Assembly (NCBI RefSeq): GCF_019636155.1
Contig: NZ_JAHBYB010000002.1
Coordinates: 248,001 to 312,000 of the forward strand
Reading direction: 5' to 3'
DNA: 64,000 nucleotides
Source: Brevundimonas sp.
GTDB lineage: Bacteria > Pseudomonadota > Alphaproteobacteria > Caulobacterales > Caulobacteraceae
The notes under the pieces are model-generated. The model ran no database searches, was not told the origin of the DNA, and saw nothing but the letters and a program-made list of their open reading frames with translations. A program made the translations under genes and the position numbers. Positions 53,767-63,075 of the stretch are shown piece by piece. Positions within the stretch are counted from its first letter, which is position 1; every line of letters begins with the position of its first letter.

Positions 53767-55154
53767 GAGCGGTCACTTTCGGAAAGGTTGACGGAGGAAC
53801 CGGAGCCGTGGCTGTCGCCGGAGCGAACGGCATGTGCTGACATGGTGGTGCCGTGATTGAGGGCCTGCCGGCGCTGCATCCGCTGCGCCCAAGCCGGAGG
53901 ACCAGCGGGGGAAGTCGGCGGCGCGGCTGCCGCAGTGGCGCTGGCGCTGGCGCTGCCTACCGTGCCCATGGAGGACGCGCCGCCCGTCGCACCGAAACCG
54001 GCGCGCACGCCATCGGCGAAGCTGGACTTGACGCTTTCGCTTACTTGGGATGTTGCATTAGAGGCAGCGCGTTTTAGCGGCGAGATGGCGGCCGAGCCTG
54101 CGGCGCGTGCAACACCGCCGAGGCCGGAAGCAACGCCTGCCGCTCCGGTCTGGCCGAGTGAGCCTAGGCTATATGCAGCGGTCGCCGCTCCCGCGGCCGT
54201 CGCGCCGCCGCGAACGGCCGCGGCCCCACCGGACAGGGCAGCAGCGCCGCCCTTCGCGGCCAGCATGGCCCCGCCGCCAGCCGCCGCGCCGCCCGCAAGC
54301 ACCATGCCGCCGGCAGCGAGGCCCGTGCCTACGGCAGCACCCGCCCCGAGCTGCGGGCCGCCCGAGACGATGCCGTTGGCGATGCCGGGGCCGAAGATGC
54401 CGAGGCCGAGCAGCGACAGCGCGGCGAGCACAATCGCCATGGCGTCGTCGATACTCGGGGTCTGGCCACCGAAACCGGCCGTGAACTGCGAAAACAAGGT
54501 GCTGCCGATACCGATGATAACGGCGAGCACCAGAACCTTGATGCCGGAGGACACCACGTTGCCCAAGACCTTCTCGGCCATGAAGGCGGTCTTGCCGAAC
54601 AGGCCGAAGGGGATGAGGACGAAGCCGGCAAGCGTGGTCAGCTTGAACTCGATGAGGGTCACGAAAAGCTGGATGGCGAGGATGAAGAAGGCCAACACCA
54701 CGAGCGCCCATGCGAACAGCAGGCACGCGATCTGGATGAAGTTCTCAAAGAAGGCGATCCAGCCCATCAGGTCGGAAATGGAATCGAGCAGCGGGCGGCC
54801 GGCGTCGAGGCCGGTCTGCGCCACGCGGCCCGGCCGCATCAGGTCCGCAACCGAAAAGCTGGTGCCCGACGCCAGGAGGCCGAGGCCGGCGAAGCTCTCG
54901 AAGACGATGCGCGCGAGATTGTTCCAGTTGGAAATGATGTAGGCGAATACCCCGACAAACAGGGTCTTCCTGACCAAGCGCGCGATGATGTCGTCATCCG
55001 CGCCCCATGCCCAAAAGAGCGCGGCGAGCGTCACGTCGATGACAATGAGCGTCGTGGCGATGAAGGCGACCTCGCCGCCGAGCAGGCCGAAACCGCTGTC
55101 GATGTAGGAGGTGAATACGCCGAGGAAATTGTCGATGACGCCCGTGTTGCCCAT
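53763..55154 (-). CDS. trbL: Conjugal transfer membrane protein TrbL (VirB6-like)
   Basis: The 463-residue protein has at least five membrane segments in its first 250 residues, including EVAFIATTLIVIDVTLAALFWAWG and GFVLIPFGLFGKTAFMAEKVLGNVVSSGIKV, the most conserved part. The remaining 200 residues are an Ala/Gly/Ser-rich low-complexity tail. It lines the inner-membrane part of the transfer channel. The start is two bases after the trbK-like stop. Confidence 0.94.
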   Translation of the reverse strand: MGNTGVIDNFLGVFTSYIDSGFGLLGGEVAFIATTLIVIDVTLAALFWAWGADDDIIARLVRKTLFVGVFAYIISNWNNLARIVFESFAGLGLLASGTSFSVADLMRPGRVAQTGLDAGRPLLDSISDLMGWIAFFENFIQIACLLFAWALVVLAFFILAIQLFVTLIEFKLTTLAGFVLIPFGLFGKTAFMAEKVLGNVVSSGIKVLVLAVIIGIGSTLFSQFTAGFGGQTPSIDDAMAIVLAALSLLGLGIFGPGIANGIVSGGPQLGAGAAVGTGLAAGGMVLAGGAAAGGGAMLAAKGGAAALSGGAAAVRGGATAAGAATAAYSLGSLGQTGAAGVASGLGGVARAAGSAAISPLKRAASNATSQVSESVKSSFADGVRAGFGATGGASSMGTVGSASASATAAAAPPTSPAGPPAWAQRMQRRQALNHGTTMSAHAVRSGDSHGSGSSVNLSESDRS

Positions 55155-55156
55155 GG

Positions 55157-55423
55157 TCAGCGCGCCTCGCTGCGATCACGGCCGAGGAAGCGGTCGCGGG
55201 ATTCAGCCCATGCGGCGAGGCAGCCGGCGTCACTTGCCGCCGCCTCGCCGAGCTGCTGGCAGTGGCGCAGGGTTTCGCGCAACGGGTCGGCCGGGGGCTG
55301 GAAGGCCGGCGCAGGGGGTGGCGCGGAAGGTTCATCCTTCCGCGCCATGTCGATTGCGGTCGCCGTGACGGCGATGGCGATGAACACCACGGCCCCGAGC
55401 CGGGCCAGCATCTTGCCGTCCAT
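55157..55423 (-). CDS. TrbK-alt-type entry-exclusion candidate
   Basis: The 88-residue protein begins MDGKMLARLGAVVFIAIAV, with one membrane segment. A Pro-rich spacer and a short domain with Cys (HCQQLGEAAASDAGCLAAW) follow, as in the alternative TrbK family found in this operon position. It would limit redundant mating. The start is set by the family N-terminus, with an in-frame open region upstream ignored. Confidence 0.8.
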   Translation of the reverse strand: MDGKMLARLGAVVFIAIAVTATAIDMARKDEPSAPPPAPAFQPPADPLRETLRHCQQLGEAAASDAGCLAAWAESRDRFLGRDRSEAR

Positions 55424-55437
55424 GGCGAGCCTCCCGG

Positions 55438-56211
55438 TCAGTTGTTGCCGTTGTTGAACATCTGCGCGTTGCCCGGCTGGTAGCCGGTGCCGGGCGTGAG
55501 GAAGCGACGGCGCTGCTCGCGGCCTTGTTCGGCGGCGGTCGCACGCTCGGCCTCGGTCAGCGCGTCGGCCCGCCCGTTCGCCGAGATGAGCGCGATCAGG
55601 TCGGAAAGCTGCAGCGACTGGAGGGCAAGGAGCTGGTTGCCGGCCTGCGTGGCTTGCAGCGCGCCGGTCGCGCCTTGGCTCTGGCCGACAAGCGCGGCCA
55701 TCTCGGCGCGATTGCTGTCGATGTTGCCGACGACGCCAGCCTGCACGCGCATGGCGTCCTGCAAACCGCCAACCGTATTTTCCCAACGGCCGCGCGCATC
55801 GGCGACAAGCTGGGCGTCGGTCGCGGACAGCGAGACATTGCCGTATTGGCTCTGGAACGCTTGGTCGATCTGGCCGACCTCGAACGCGAGATTTTGAGCC
55901 TGCCCGAGAAGCTGCTGCGTGCGCTGGACGTTCTGCTGGAGCTGCTGGAGCGAGCTATGCGGCAGGCTCGCAAGGTTGCGGGCCTGATTGATGAGCATCT
56001 GCGCCTCGTTCTGGAGGCTCTGAATCTGGTTGTTGATCTGCTCCAGCGTGCGCGCGGCCGTGAGCACGTTCTGCGCATAGTTGGACGGGTCATAGACGAT
56101 CCGGCCGAAAAGCTGGGCATGGGCCGGGCTTGCCAGCATGGGCGAAAGCGTGACGGGCACGGCGAGCGCCAGCGCGAGGGCCGAGGCCCCGACGATCTTG
56201 GGATAGGTCAT
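55438..56211 (-). CDS. trbJ: Conjugal transfer protein TrbJ (VirB5-like)
   Basis: The 257-residue protein has a Sec signal (MTYPKIVGASALALALAVPV...SPAHA). A long helical region, rich in Gln and Asn, follows (LEQINNQIQSLQNEAQMLINQARNL). It is typical of TrbJ, a minor pilus component. AGGAG precedes the ATG at 56211. Four bases overlap the trbE stop. Confidence 0.92.
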   Translation of the reverse strand: MTYPKIVGASALALALAVPVTLSPMLASPAHAQLFGRIVYDPSNYAQNVLTAARTLEQINNQIQSLQNEAQMLINQARNLASLPHSSLQQLQQNVQRTQQLLGQAQNLAFEVGQIDQAFQSQYGNVSLSATDAQLVADARGRWENTVGGLQDAMRVQAGVVGNIDSNRAEMAALVGQSQGATGALQATQAGNQLLALQSLQLSDLIALISANGRADALTEAERATAAEQGREQRRRFLTPGTGYQPGNAQMFNNGNN

Positions 56212-58700
56212 GGAAGAATCTCCTGTGTGGGGTGGGTATCGAGCCGGGCCGGCGCGGCGGATTCCGGCCGGTCGGCAAGATTGGTGAGGTTCGGGATCAG
56301 GTCGGCCGCCCAATCGACGCCGCGCTCGCGCAGCCATGCGGCGAGGAAGCCGTCGCGTCCGTGCTCGGCGAGGATTTGTGCAATGAGCGTCTGGTCGGAT
56401 TTGGCGGATGCGGCGCAAAGCGCGAGGCCGACTTCGGACAGGCCAAGCTCGAACAGGCGATTGCCCCTGCGGCTTTGGCAGTAATAATCCCGCTTGGGCG
56501 TGGCCCTTGCGAGGATTTCTATCTGGCGGTCATTGAGGCCGAAGCGGCGATAGATGGCTGTAATCTGCGGCTCGATGGCGCGCTCGTTCGGCAGCAAGAG
56601 CCGCGTCGGGCAGCTCTCGATGATGGCGGGCGCGATGTTGCTCCCATCAATGTCGGACAGGCTTTGCGTGGCGAAAATGACGCTAGCGTTTTTCTTGCGG
56701 AGCGTTTTCAGCCATTCGCGGAGCTGGCCGGCGAATGCCTCATCGTCCAGCGCAAGCCAGCCCTCGTCGATGATGAGCAGCGTGGGCCGCCCGTCGAGCC
56801 GGTCACCGATGCGATGGAACAGATAGGCGAGCACGGCGGGGGCCGCGCCGGTCCCGACAAGGCCCTCGATCTCGAAGGCTTGCACATCGGCCGAGCCGAG
56901 ATGTTCCGCCTCGGCGTCGAGCAGCCGGCCATAGGCACCTCCGACGCAGAACGGGCGCAATGCCTGCTTCAAGTCGTTCGACTGGAGCAGCACGGCAAGG
57001 CCGGTGATGGTGCGTTCTTCAACCGGCGCGGACGCAAGCGAAGTCAGCGCCGTCCAAAGATACTCTTTGACCTCGGGTGTGATGGCGACGCCCGCGCGTA
57101 TGAGGATGGCGGCAATCCAGTCCGCCGCCCATGCGCGTTCATAGGTGTCGTGGATGCGGGCGAGCGGCTGGAGCGAGACGGACGCCTCGGCCCCTTCTGT
57201 CAGCCCGCCGCCGAGGTCGTGCCAGTCGCCGCCCATGGCGAGCGACGCGGCCCGGATCGAACCGCCGAAGTCAAAGGCGAAGACCTGCGATCCTGCATAG
57301 CGGCGGAACTGCAAGGCCATGAGCGCGAGCAGGACGGACTTCCCCGCGCCGGTCGGGCCAACGACAAGGGTGTGTCCTACGTCGCCGACATGGAGACTTA
57401 GCCGGAACGGGGTTGAGCCTTCAGTCTTTCCAAAGAGCAAAGGGGGTGCACCGAAATGCTCGTCCCGTTCCGGCCCCGCCCACACCGCTGAAAGCGGGAT
57501 CATGTGGGCGAGATTCAAAGTGCTGATGGGCGGCTGGCGGACATTGGCGTAGGCGTGTCCGGGCAGACTGCCGAGCCATGCGTCAACCGCGTTGACGCTC
57601 TCGGGCATGACGGTGAAGTCACGGCCCTGAACGATCTTCTCGACCAGGCGCAGCTTCTCTTGCGCCACGCGCGGGTCGGCATCCCATACGGTGACGGTCG
57701 CCGTGACGTAGGCCATGCCCGCCACGTCTGCCCCAAGCTCCTGCAACGCCATGTCGGCGTCGAGCGCCTTGTTCGCCGCGTCGGTGTCCACAAGGGCGGA
57801 CGCCTCGTTGGTCATCACCTCTTTCAAGATCGCCGCGATGCTCTTGCGCTTAGCGAACCATTGGCGACGGATGCGGGTCAGCAACCGGGTCGCATCGGTC
57901 TTGTCGAGCAGGATCGCGCGCGTGCCCCACCTGTAGGGGAACGGCAGCCGGTTCATCTCGTCGAGCAGGCCCGGCATCGTTGCGGTCGGGAATCCCACGA
58001 TGGTCAGGACGCGCAGATGTGTGTCGCCAAGGCGCGGCTCCAGCCCGCCAGTCAACGGCTGGTCGGCGAGCAGCGCGTCGAGGTGCATCGGCACCTCGGG
58101 CACGCGCACGCGATGGCGGTTGGTTGAGATGGTGGAATGGAGGTAGGTCAGCGTTGCGCCGTCATCCATCCAACGGCACTCGGGCATGAAGCCGTCGAGC
58201 AGCGCCAGCACGCGGTCGGTGCGGTCGATGAAGCCGCGCATCAGCTCCCACGGGTCCACGCCGGTTTTCTCGCGGCCCTCATAGAGCCATGCCTCAGTGC
58301 GGGCGGCTTCCTCGGCCGGGGGCAGCCAGAGGAAGGTGAGGAAGTAGCCGGACACGAAATGCGCGTCCGCTTCCTCGAAATCAGCCTTCCGTTCCGCATC
58401 GACCAGCGCCGACGCGGGATCAGGAAAGATGCTATCGGGATAGGTCGCCGCCTCGCTGCGCTGTGCCTCGACGAAGATGCTCCAGCCGGAGCCGAGACGG
58501 CGCACGGCGTTGTTGATGCGGCCGGCGACGGCGACCAGCTCGGCCGCGACGGCGGAATCCAGATCGGGGCCGCGAAACTTCGCGGTCCTCTGAAAACTCC
58601 CATCCTTGTTCAAGACGACGCCGGAGCCGACCAGTGCCGCCCATGGCAGATAGTCGGCGAGTCGGGTGGCGGTGCTGCGGTATTCGGCAAGGTTCATCAT
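56208..58700 (-). CDS. trbE: Conjugal transfer ATPase TrbE (VirB4-like)
   Basis: The 830-residue ATPase has Walker A VVGPTGAGKSVLLALM at about residue 430 and Walker B LLIIDEGWLALDD, followed by ATQSLSDI. The N-terminus begins MMNLAEYRSTATRLADYLPW, the standard TrbE start, with GGAGG before the first of the two ATGs. It powers pilus assembly. The 22 extra upstream in-frame codons are probably not translated. Confidence 0.95.
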   Translation of the reverse strand: MMNLAEYRSTATRLADYLPWAALVGSGVVLNKDGSFQRTAKFRGPDLDSAVAAELVAVAGRINNAVRRLGSGWSIFVEAQRSEAATYPDSIFPDPASALVDAERKADFEEADAHFVSGYFLTFLWLPPAEEAARTEAWLYEGREKTGVDPWELMRGFIDRTDRVLALLDGFMPECRWMDDGATLTYLHSTISTNRHRVRVPEVPMHLDALLADQPLTGGLEPRLGDTHLRVLTIVGFPTATMPGLLDEMNRLPFPYRWGTRAILLDKTDATRLLTRIRRQWFAKRKSIAAILKEVMTNEASALVDTDAANKALDADMALQELGADVAGMAYVTATVTVWDADPRVAQEKLRLVEKIVQGRDFTVMPESVNAVDAWLGSLPGHAYANVRQPPISTLNLAHMIPLSAVWAGPERDEHFGAPPLLFGKTEGSTPFRLSLHVGDVGHTLVVGPTGAGKSVLLALMALQFRRYAGSQVFAFDFGGSIRAASLAMGGDWHDLGGGLTEGAEASVSLQPLARIHDTYERAWAADWIAAILIRAGVAITPEVKEYLWTALTSLASAPVEERTITGLAVLLQSNDLKQALRPFCVGGAYGRLLDAEAEHLGSADVQAFEIEGLVGTGAAPAVLAYLFHRIGDRLDGRPTLLIIDEGWLALDDEAFAGQLREWLKTLRKKNASVIFATQSLSDIDGSNIAPAIIESCPTRLLLPNERAIEPQITAIYRRFGLNDRQIEILARATPKRDYYCQSRRGNRLFELGLSEVGLALCAASAKSDQTLIAQILAEHGRDGFLAAWLRERGVDWAADLIPNLTNLADRPESAAPARLDTHPTQEILP

Positions 58701-58713
58701 CGACGCGCCTCCC

Positions 58714-58995
58714 TCACACCGCCAGATGGCCGGGGATGCGCAGATGCCGCCGCCCGACCTCGACAAAGAGGGGATCGCGCTTTGCCGCCCACACGGCCGC
58801 GAAATGACCGATGGCCCAGATGGCGATGCCGACCAGCCAGAGGCGCAGGCCGAGGCCCACGGCCCCGGCCAGCGTGCCGTTCAGAATCGCGATGGAGCGC
58901 GGTGCGCCGCCGAGCAAAATATGCTCGGTCAGCGCCCGATGGACCGGGACCGTGAACCCCGGCACCGCGTCGAGCTGTTCGAGGCCGCCCGCCAT
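58714..58995 (-). CDS. trbD: Conjugal transfer protein TrbD (VirB3-like)
   Basis: The 93-residue protein has a hydrophilic N-terminus with VPGFTVPVHRALTEHILLGG, then two adjacent membrane segments (AGAVGLGLRLWLVGIAIWAIGHFAAVW), ending in a basic tail (RDPLFVEVGRRHLRIPGHL). It is the standard TrbD profile. The ATG at 58995 shares one base with the trbC stop. Confidence 0.9.
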   Translation of the reverse strand: MAGGLEQLDAVPGFTVPVHRALTEHILLGGAPRSIAILNGTLAGAVGLGLRLWLVGIAIWAIGHFAAVWAAKRDPLFVEVGRRHLRIPGHLAV

Positions 58996-59327
58996 CAGAT
59001 GAGCGCCCCGCCGCCGAACGAGAAGAACGACAGGAAGAAGCTCGACGCCGCGAAGGCGATGGACAGGCCGAACACGATCTGGATCAGCTTGCGAAAGCCG
59101 CCGCCCGTATCGCCGAAGGCCAAAGTCAGGCCGGTCACGATGATGATGATGACGGCGATGATCTTGGCGACCGGCCCTTCGATGGACTGGAGGATGCTTT
59201 GGAGCGGTGCTTCCCACGGCATCGACGAACCGGACGCATGGGCGGCCGGGGCAAGCATGAGGCTGATGGCAAGGGCAGATGCGGCGGTCGTGGCGAAGCG
59301 ATAGCCGCGCGTAAGGGTGCGGATCAT
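58995..59327 (-). CDS. trbC: Conjugal transfer pilin TrbC (VirB2-like)
   Basis: The 110-residue protein has an N-terminal signal (residues 1-31, ending AAHASG). Two membrane segments follow: GPVAKIIAVIIIIVTGLTLAFG and ... FGLSIAFAASSFFLSFFSFGG. Mature TrbC is the pilus subunit. The gene overlaps the trbB stop by four bases. Confidence 0.93.
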   Translation of the reverse strand: MIRTLTRGYRFATTAASALAISLMLAPAAHASGSSMPWEAPLQSILQSIEGPVAKIIAVIIIIVTGLTLAFGDTGGGFRKLIQIVFGLSIAFAASSFFLSFFSFGGGALI

Positions 59328-60319
59328 GAAGATTCTCCTGTGCTGGTGGGGATTGCCGAAGGGATGGGATGCGTGATGCGGTAGTCGCCGTCCGGCCCCA
59401 GCCCCTCGACGCGGGCAAGCTCGGCCAGCCGGCGCGCGGAACCGCGCCCGGAAAGGACGGCAACAAGGTCGATAGTCTCGGCGATCAGCGCACGCGGGAC
59501 CGTGACGACAGCCTCTTGGATGAGCTGTTCAAGGCGACGAAGCGCGCCGATGCCGGTGCCGGCGTGAATGGTGCCGATCCCGCCGGGATGGCCCGTGCCC
59601 CATGCTTTGAGCAGGTCGAGGGCTTCCGATCCGCGCACCTCCCCAATCGGGATGCGGTCGGGGCGCAGGCGCAGCGAGGACCGCACAAGGTCCGACAGGC
59701 TGGCGACGCCATCCTTGGTGCGCAGCGCCACCAGATTGGGCGCGGCACATTGCAGCTCGCGGGTGTCTTCGATGATGACGACACGATCCGCGCCCTTGGC
59801 GACCTCCGCCAAAAGGGCATTGGTGAGCGTGGTCTTGCCGGTGGAAGTGCCGCCCGCCACCAAGATATTGGCGCGGGCTGCGACGGCTTCGCGCAGCGTT
59901 TCCGCCTGATCGGCAGACATGATGCCGGCGGCCACATAGTCGTCGAGCGTGAACACCGCGACGGCAGGTTTACGGATGGCGAAGGCCGGCGCGGCGACCA
60001 CGGGCGGCAAAAGGCCCTCGAACCGTTCCCCGCTCTCGGGCAGCTCTGCCGAGACGCGGGGGCTGCGGGCATGAACCTCTGCGCCGACATGATGCGCGAC
60101 CAGCCGCACGATGCGTTCGCCATCGGCGGCGGACAGGCGTTCGCCCGTGTCGGAAAGCCCTTCGGACAGCCGGTCCACCCAAAGGCGACCGTCCGGGTTC
60201 AACATTACCTCGACCACGGCCGGGTCTTCGAGCAGCCGGGCAATGGCGGGGCCGAGCGCGGTGCGCAACATGCGCGCGCCGCGCTGGATCGCTTCCTGTC
60301 TGTGGTGGTTGGTGGTCAT
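59324..60319 (-). CDS. trbB: Conjugal transfer ATPase TrbB (VirB11-like)
   Basis: The 331-residue hexameric ATPase has Walker [18 protein letters not shown] at about residue 160. [42 protein letters not shown] and ATGHPG-like [16 protein letters not shown] are the family signatures. It switches the machine between pilus building and DNA transfer. About 146 bases without a gene precede it. Confidence 0.95.
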   Translation of the reverse strand: MTTNHHRQEAIQRGARMLRTALGPAIARLLEDPAVVEVMLNPDGRLWVDRLSEGLSDTGERLSAADGERIVRLVAHHVGAEVHARSPRVSAELPESGERFEGLLPPVVAAPAFAIRKPAVAVFTLDDYVAAGIMSADQAETLREAVAARANILVAGGTSTGKTTLTNALLAEVAKGADRVVIIEDTRELQCAAPNLVALRTKDGVASLSDLVRSSLRLRPDRIPIGEVRGSEALDLLKAWGTGHPGGIGTIHAGTGIGALRRLEQLIQEAVVTVPRALIAETIDLVAVLSGRGSARRLAELARVEGLGPDGDYRITHPIPSAIPTSTGESS

Positions 60320-60465
60320 GTCGGCCCCGGCTTCTGGCGGGGCGCAACAGGCGGTCCCCGGATCGGGGTCGATTAAGAGAGACCGAAATGCGGCCGGTTC
60401 AACAAGTATCTATGAGGCGGCGGTGATCGGCGGCGAACGGCGGTAAATAGGATGGGTCCGAATAC

Positions 60466-60945
60466 TCATTCTTGATCGCCGTTGCTCTCGGACTCGTCCG
60501 GCAACTGATCGTCGGGAAGTGAGTCGAGGTCACGCGACAGCTCCTTGAGGAACCTGTCGCCCGTCGCCAGACGCCGGCCGAGATTTTGCATGAAGCCCTC
60601 GAACCGCTCCGCGCCTTTCGCTCGGGCAGCGGATTGTGCGGCTCCCGTAAGCGGCGGTGTGATGGTCATCCAGAAATGGATGAACTGCGCGACCGTCTCG
60701 CCGAGGACGGCGAGATCCAGGTCGAGCGTGTCGATCTGGCGGCCGAGCTTGTCCATGCGGCGCGACATGGCGGCTTCAAGCTGGTCGTCGGCATCGCCGG
60801 ACAGGTAAGATATGACCGCCGCCTCCACGATGGCGGATTTTGAGACATTACGGCGCAGCGCCACCGAGCGGCGCAGCGCCATCGCTTCGATCTGCGGAAT
60901 GAGCGCGGGGTCGAAATAGAGATTCAGGCGGGTTCTGGTTGCCAT
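60466..60945 (-). CDS. CopG-family regulator of the conjugation operon
   Basis: The 159-residue protein starts MATRTRLNLYFDPALIPQIE. It has an RHH domain (ALRRNVSKSAIVEAAVISYL) and a coiled helical remainder (SRRMDKLGRQIDTLDLDLAVLGETV). Such genes lie between traG and trbB in these elements. GAGGA precedes the ATG at 60945, which is preferred over an ATG ten codons upstream inside traG. It would bind DNA. Confidence 0.82.
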   Translation of the reverse strand: MATRTRLNLYFDPALIPQIEAMALRRSVALRRNVSKSAIVEAAVISYLSGDADDQLEAAMSRRMDKLGRQIDTLDLDLAVLGETVAQFIHFWMTITPPLTGAAQSAARAKGAERFEGFMQNLGRRLATGDRFLKELSRDLDSLPDDQLPDESESNGDQE

Positions 60946-60955
60946 GGTCGTGTCC

Positions 60956-62944
60956 TCAAAGGTCGATTCCGTCATCGGGGTTCAATGCGACCTGCCGCGC
61001 GACCATCCTCATACGTTGGCGCATGGCGCGGGCCTTGGCCGCGTCAACGTCCGGCTCGTCGTCCACAAACTCGAACTCCTGTTCGGGTGATGGCGGCGGG
61101 GCGACGATTTCCTCATGCTCAGGCAGCTCCGGCTCGCGGCGGATGCCAGCATTGGCCGGATCGCCCTCGGCCCCGTGTGCGGCGTCGGTCGCGGAATGGC
61201 TTTCCGCCGCGACCACACGGCCGGACCAATCATCGGCGGATGGACTGGGCGCCAGCGGAGCGGCGACCAGATCGGGCGGGGTCAGGATGCGTTCCTGCAA
61301 CCGCGCGTCCTCGAAATAGCGGGCCTTGGTCGCGCGGATCGGCGGTGTGCCCGCGACCATCACGATTTCATCGGTGGGCGGAAGCTGCATGATTTCGCCC
61401 GGCGTGAGTAGCGGGCGGGCCGTCTCCTGCCGTGAAACCATGAGATGCCCAAGCCACGGGGCCAATCTGTGCCCGGCGTAGTTGGTGGAGTCGCGCAGTT
61501 CGGTCGCGGTGCCGAGTGCGTCGCTCACCCGCTTGGCCGTCCTTTCGTCGTTCGTGGCGAAGCTGACGCGCACATGGCAGTTGTCGAGGATCGCGTTGTT
61601 CGGGCCATAGGCGCGCTCGATCTGGTTGAGGCTCTGCGCGATCAGGAAGCCTTTGATTCCATACCCCGCCATGAAGGCGAGCGCCGATTCAAAGAAGTCG
61701 AGCCGGCCGAGCGCCGGAAACTCGTCCAGCATCAACAGCAGCCGATGGCGCTTGCCGGAGGTGGTCAGTTCCTCGGTCAACCGCCTGCCGATCTGGTTGA
61801 GGATCAGGCGAATGAGCGGCTTGGTGCGGTTTATGTCGGATGGCGGCACGACCAGATAGAGCGTGACGGGCTGGCGGCTGCCGACCAGGTCGGCAATGCG
61901 CCAGTCGCACCGCGCCGTCACCCGCGCCACCACGGGATCGCGGTAGAGGCCGAGAAACGACATGGCGGTGGAGAGCACGCCCGACCGCTCGTTCTCGGAT
62001 TTGTTCAACAGTTCGCGGGCGGACGACGCGATGACGGGATGAGCGCCTGCTTCGCCGAGATGCGGCGTGTCCATCATCGCGCGCAAGGTTGCCTCGACCG
62101 GGCGGCGGGGATCGGACAGGAAGTTGGCGACGCCCGCCAAGGTCTTGTCCTTCTCCGCATAGAGAACATGCAGGATCGCGCCGACCAGCAAGCTATGGCT
62201 GGTCTTTTCCCAATGGTTGCGCTTGTCGAGACTGCCTTCGGGATCGACCAGAATATCCGCGATATTCTGCACGTCGCGGACTTCCCATTCGCCTTGCCGG
62301 ACTTCGAGCAACGGATTGTAGGCGGACGATCTGGCGTTCGTGGGATCGAACAGCAGCACACGGCCATGCTTCGCGCGAAAGCCCGCTGTCAGGGTCCAGT
62401 TCTCGCCCTTTATGTCGTGAACGATGGCGGATGCCGGCCATGTCAGCAGCGTCGGCACCACCAGCCCGACACCTTTGCCGCTGCGCGTCGGGGCGAAGCA
62501 TAGGACATGCTCAGGACCATCATGGCGCAGATAGTCCCGGTCGTATCGGCCGAGCAGGACGCCATCGGGGCCGAGCAATCCGGCCGCATGGATTTCCTTG
62601 CCCTCGGCCCATCGCGCCGATCCATAGGTGGCGACGTTGCGCGCTTCCCGCGCCCGGATGATCGACATGAAGATGGCGGCGGCGATGGCGAGGAAGCCGC
62701 CCGATACCGCGATGATGCCGCCCTCGACGAAGATCGCGGGCGCGTAGGCGTCGAACGAAAACCACCACCAGAAGAAGGCGGGCGGATAATAGACCGGCAG
62801 GCCCGCCAGCTCGAACCATGGTGCTCCAAGCTGCGGCTGGAAGCCGAGGCGGAACGCCGTCCATTGCGTCGCTGCCCACACCATCACCAGAACGATGGTG
62901 AAGACGGCACCAATCTGCCCCCAAAGGATTCGGCCTCCGCGCAT
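60956..62944 (-). CDS. traG: Type IV coupling protein TraG (VirD4-like)
   Basis: The 662-residue protein has two N-terminal membrane segments (IGAVFTIVLVMVWAATQW and AIFVEGGIIAVSGGFLAIAAAIFM). Walker A is FAPTRSGKGVGLVVPT and Walker B LLLMLDEFPALG, with the family motif NKSENERSGVLSTA. The last 130 residues are acidic and variable. It recruits the relaxase-DNA complex to the channel. ATG 62944 is preferred over a TTG six codons upstream. The relaxase itself is not in the window. Confidence 0.94.
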   Translation of the reverse strand: MRGGRILWGQIGAVFTIVLVMVWAATQWTAFRLGFQPQLGAPWFELAGLPVYYPPAFFWWWFSFDAYAPAIFVEGGIIAVSGGFLAIAAAIFMSIIRAREARNVATYGSARWAEGKEIHAAGLLGPDGVLLGRYDRDYLRHDGPEHVLCFAPTRSGKGVGLVVPTLLTWPASAIVHDIKGENWTLTAGFRAKHGRVLLFDPTNARSSAYNPLLEVRQGEWEVRDVQNIADILVDPEGSLDKRNHWEKTSHSLLVGAILHVLYAEKDKTLAGVANFLSDPRRPVEATLRAMMDTPHLGEAGAHPVIASSARELLNKSENERSGVLSTAMSFLGLYRDPVVARVTARCDWRIADLVGSRQPVTLYLVVPPSDINRTKPLIRLILNQIGRRLTEELTTSGKRHRLLLMLDEFPALGRLDFFESALAFMAGYGIKGFLIAQSLNQIERAYGPNNAILDNCHVRVSFATNDERTAKRVSDALGTATELRDSTNYAGHRLAPWLGHLMVSRQETARPLLTPGEIMQLPPTDEIVMVAGTPPIRATKARYFEDARLQERILTPPDLVAAPLAPSPSADDWSGRVVAAESHSATDAAHGAEGDPANAGIRREPELPEHEEIVAPPPSPEQEFEFVDDEPDVDAAKARAMRQRMRMVARQVALNPDDGIDL

Positions 62945-63075
62945 ACAGGCTCCAGTCGGCAAAAAAAGACGGAGCCGATCAGAGAGTAGGCAAAATCGGG
63001 ACGGGCAACAGGAAAGAGGATGCCGGAGGGCTGCCGGATACTATCGGCGGCAAATAGGACGGGTCGCCTTTGCCG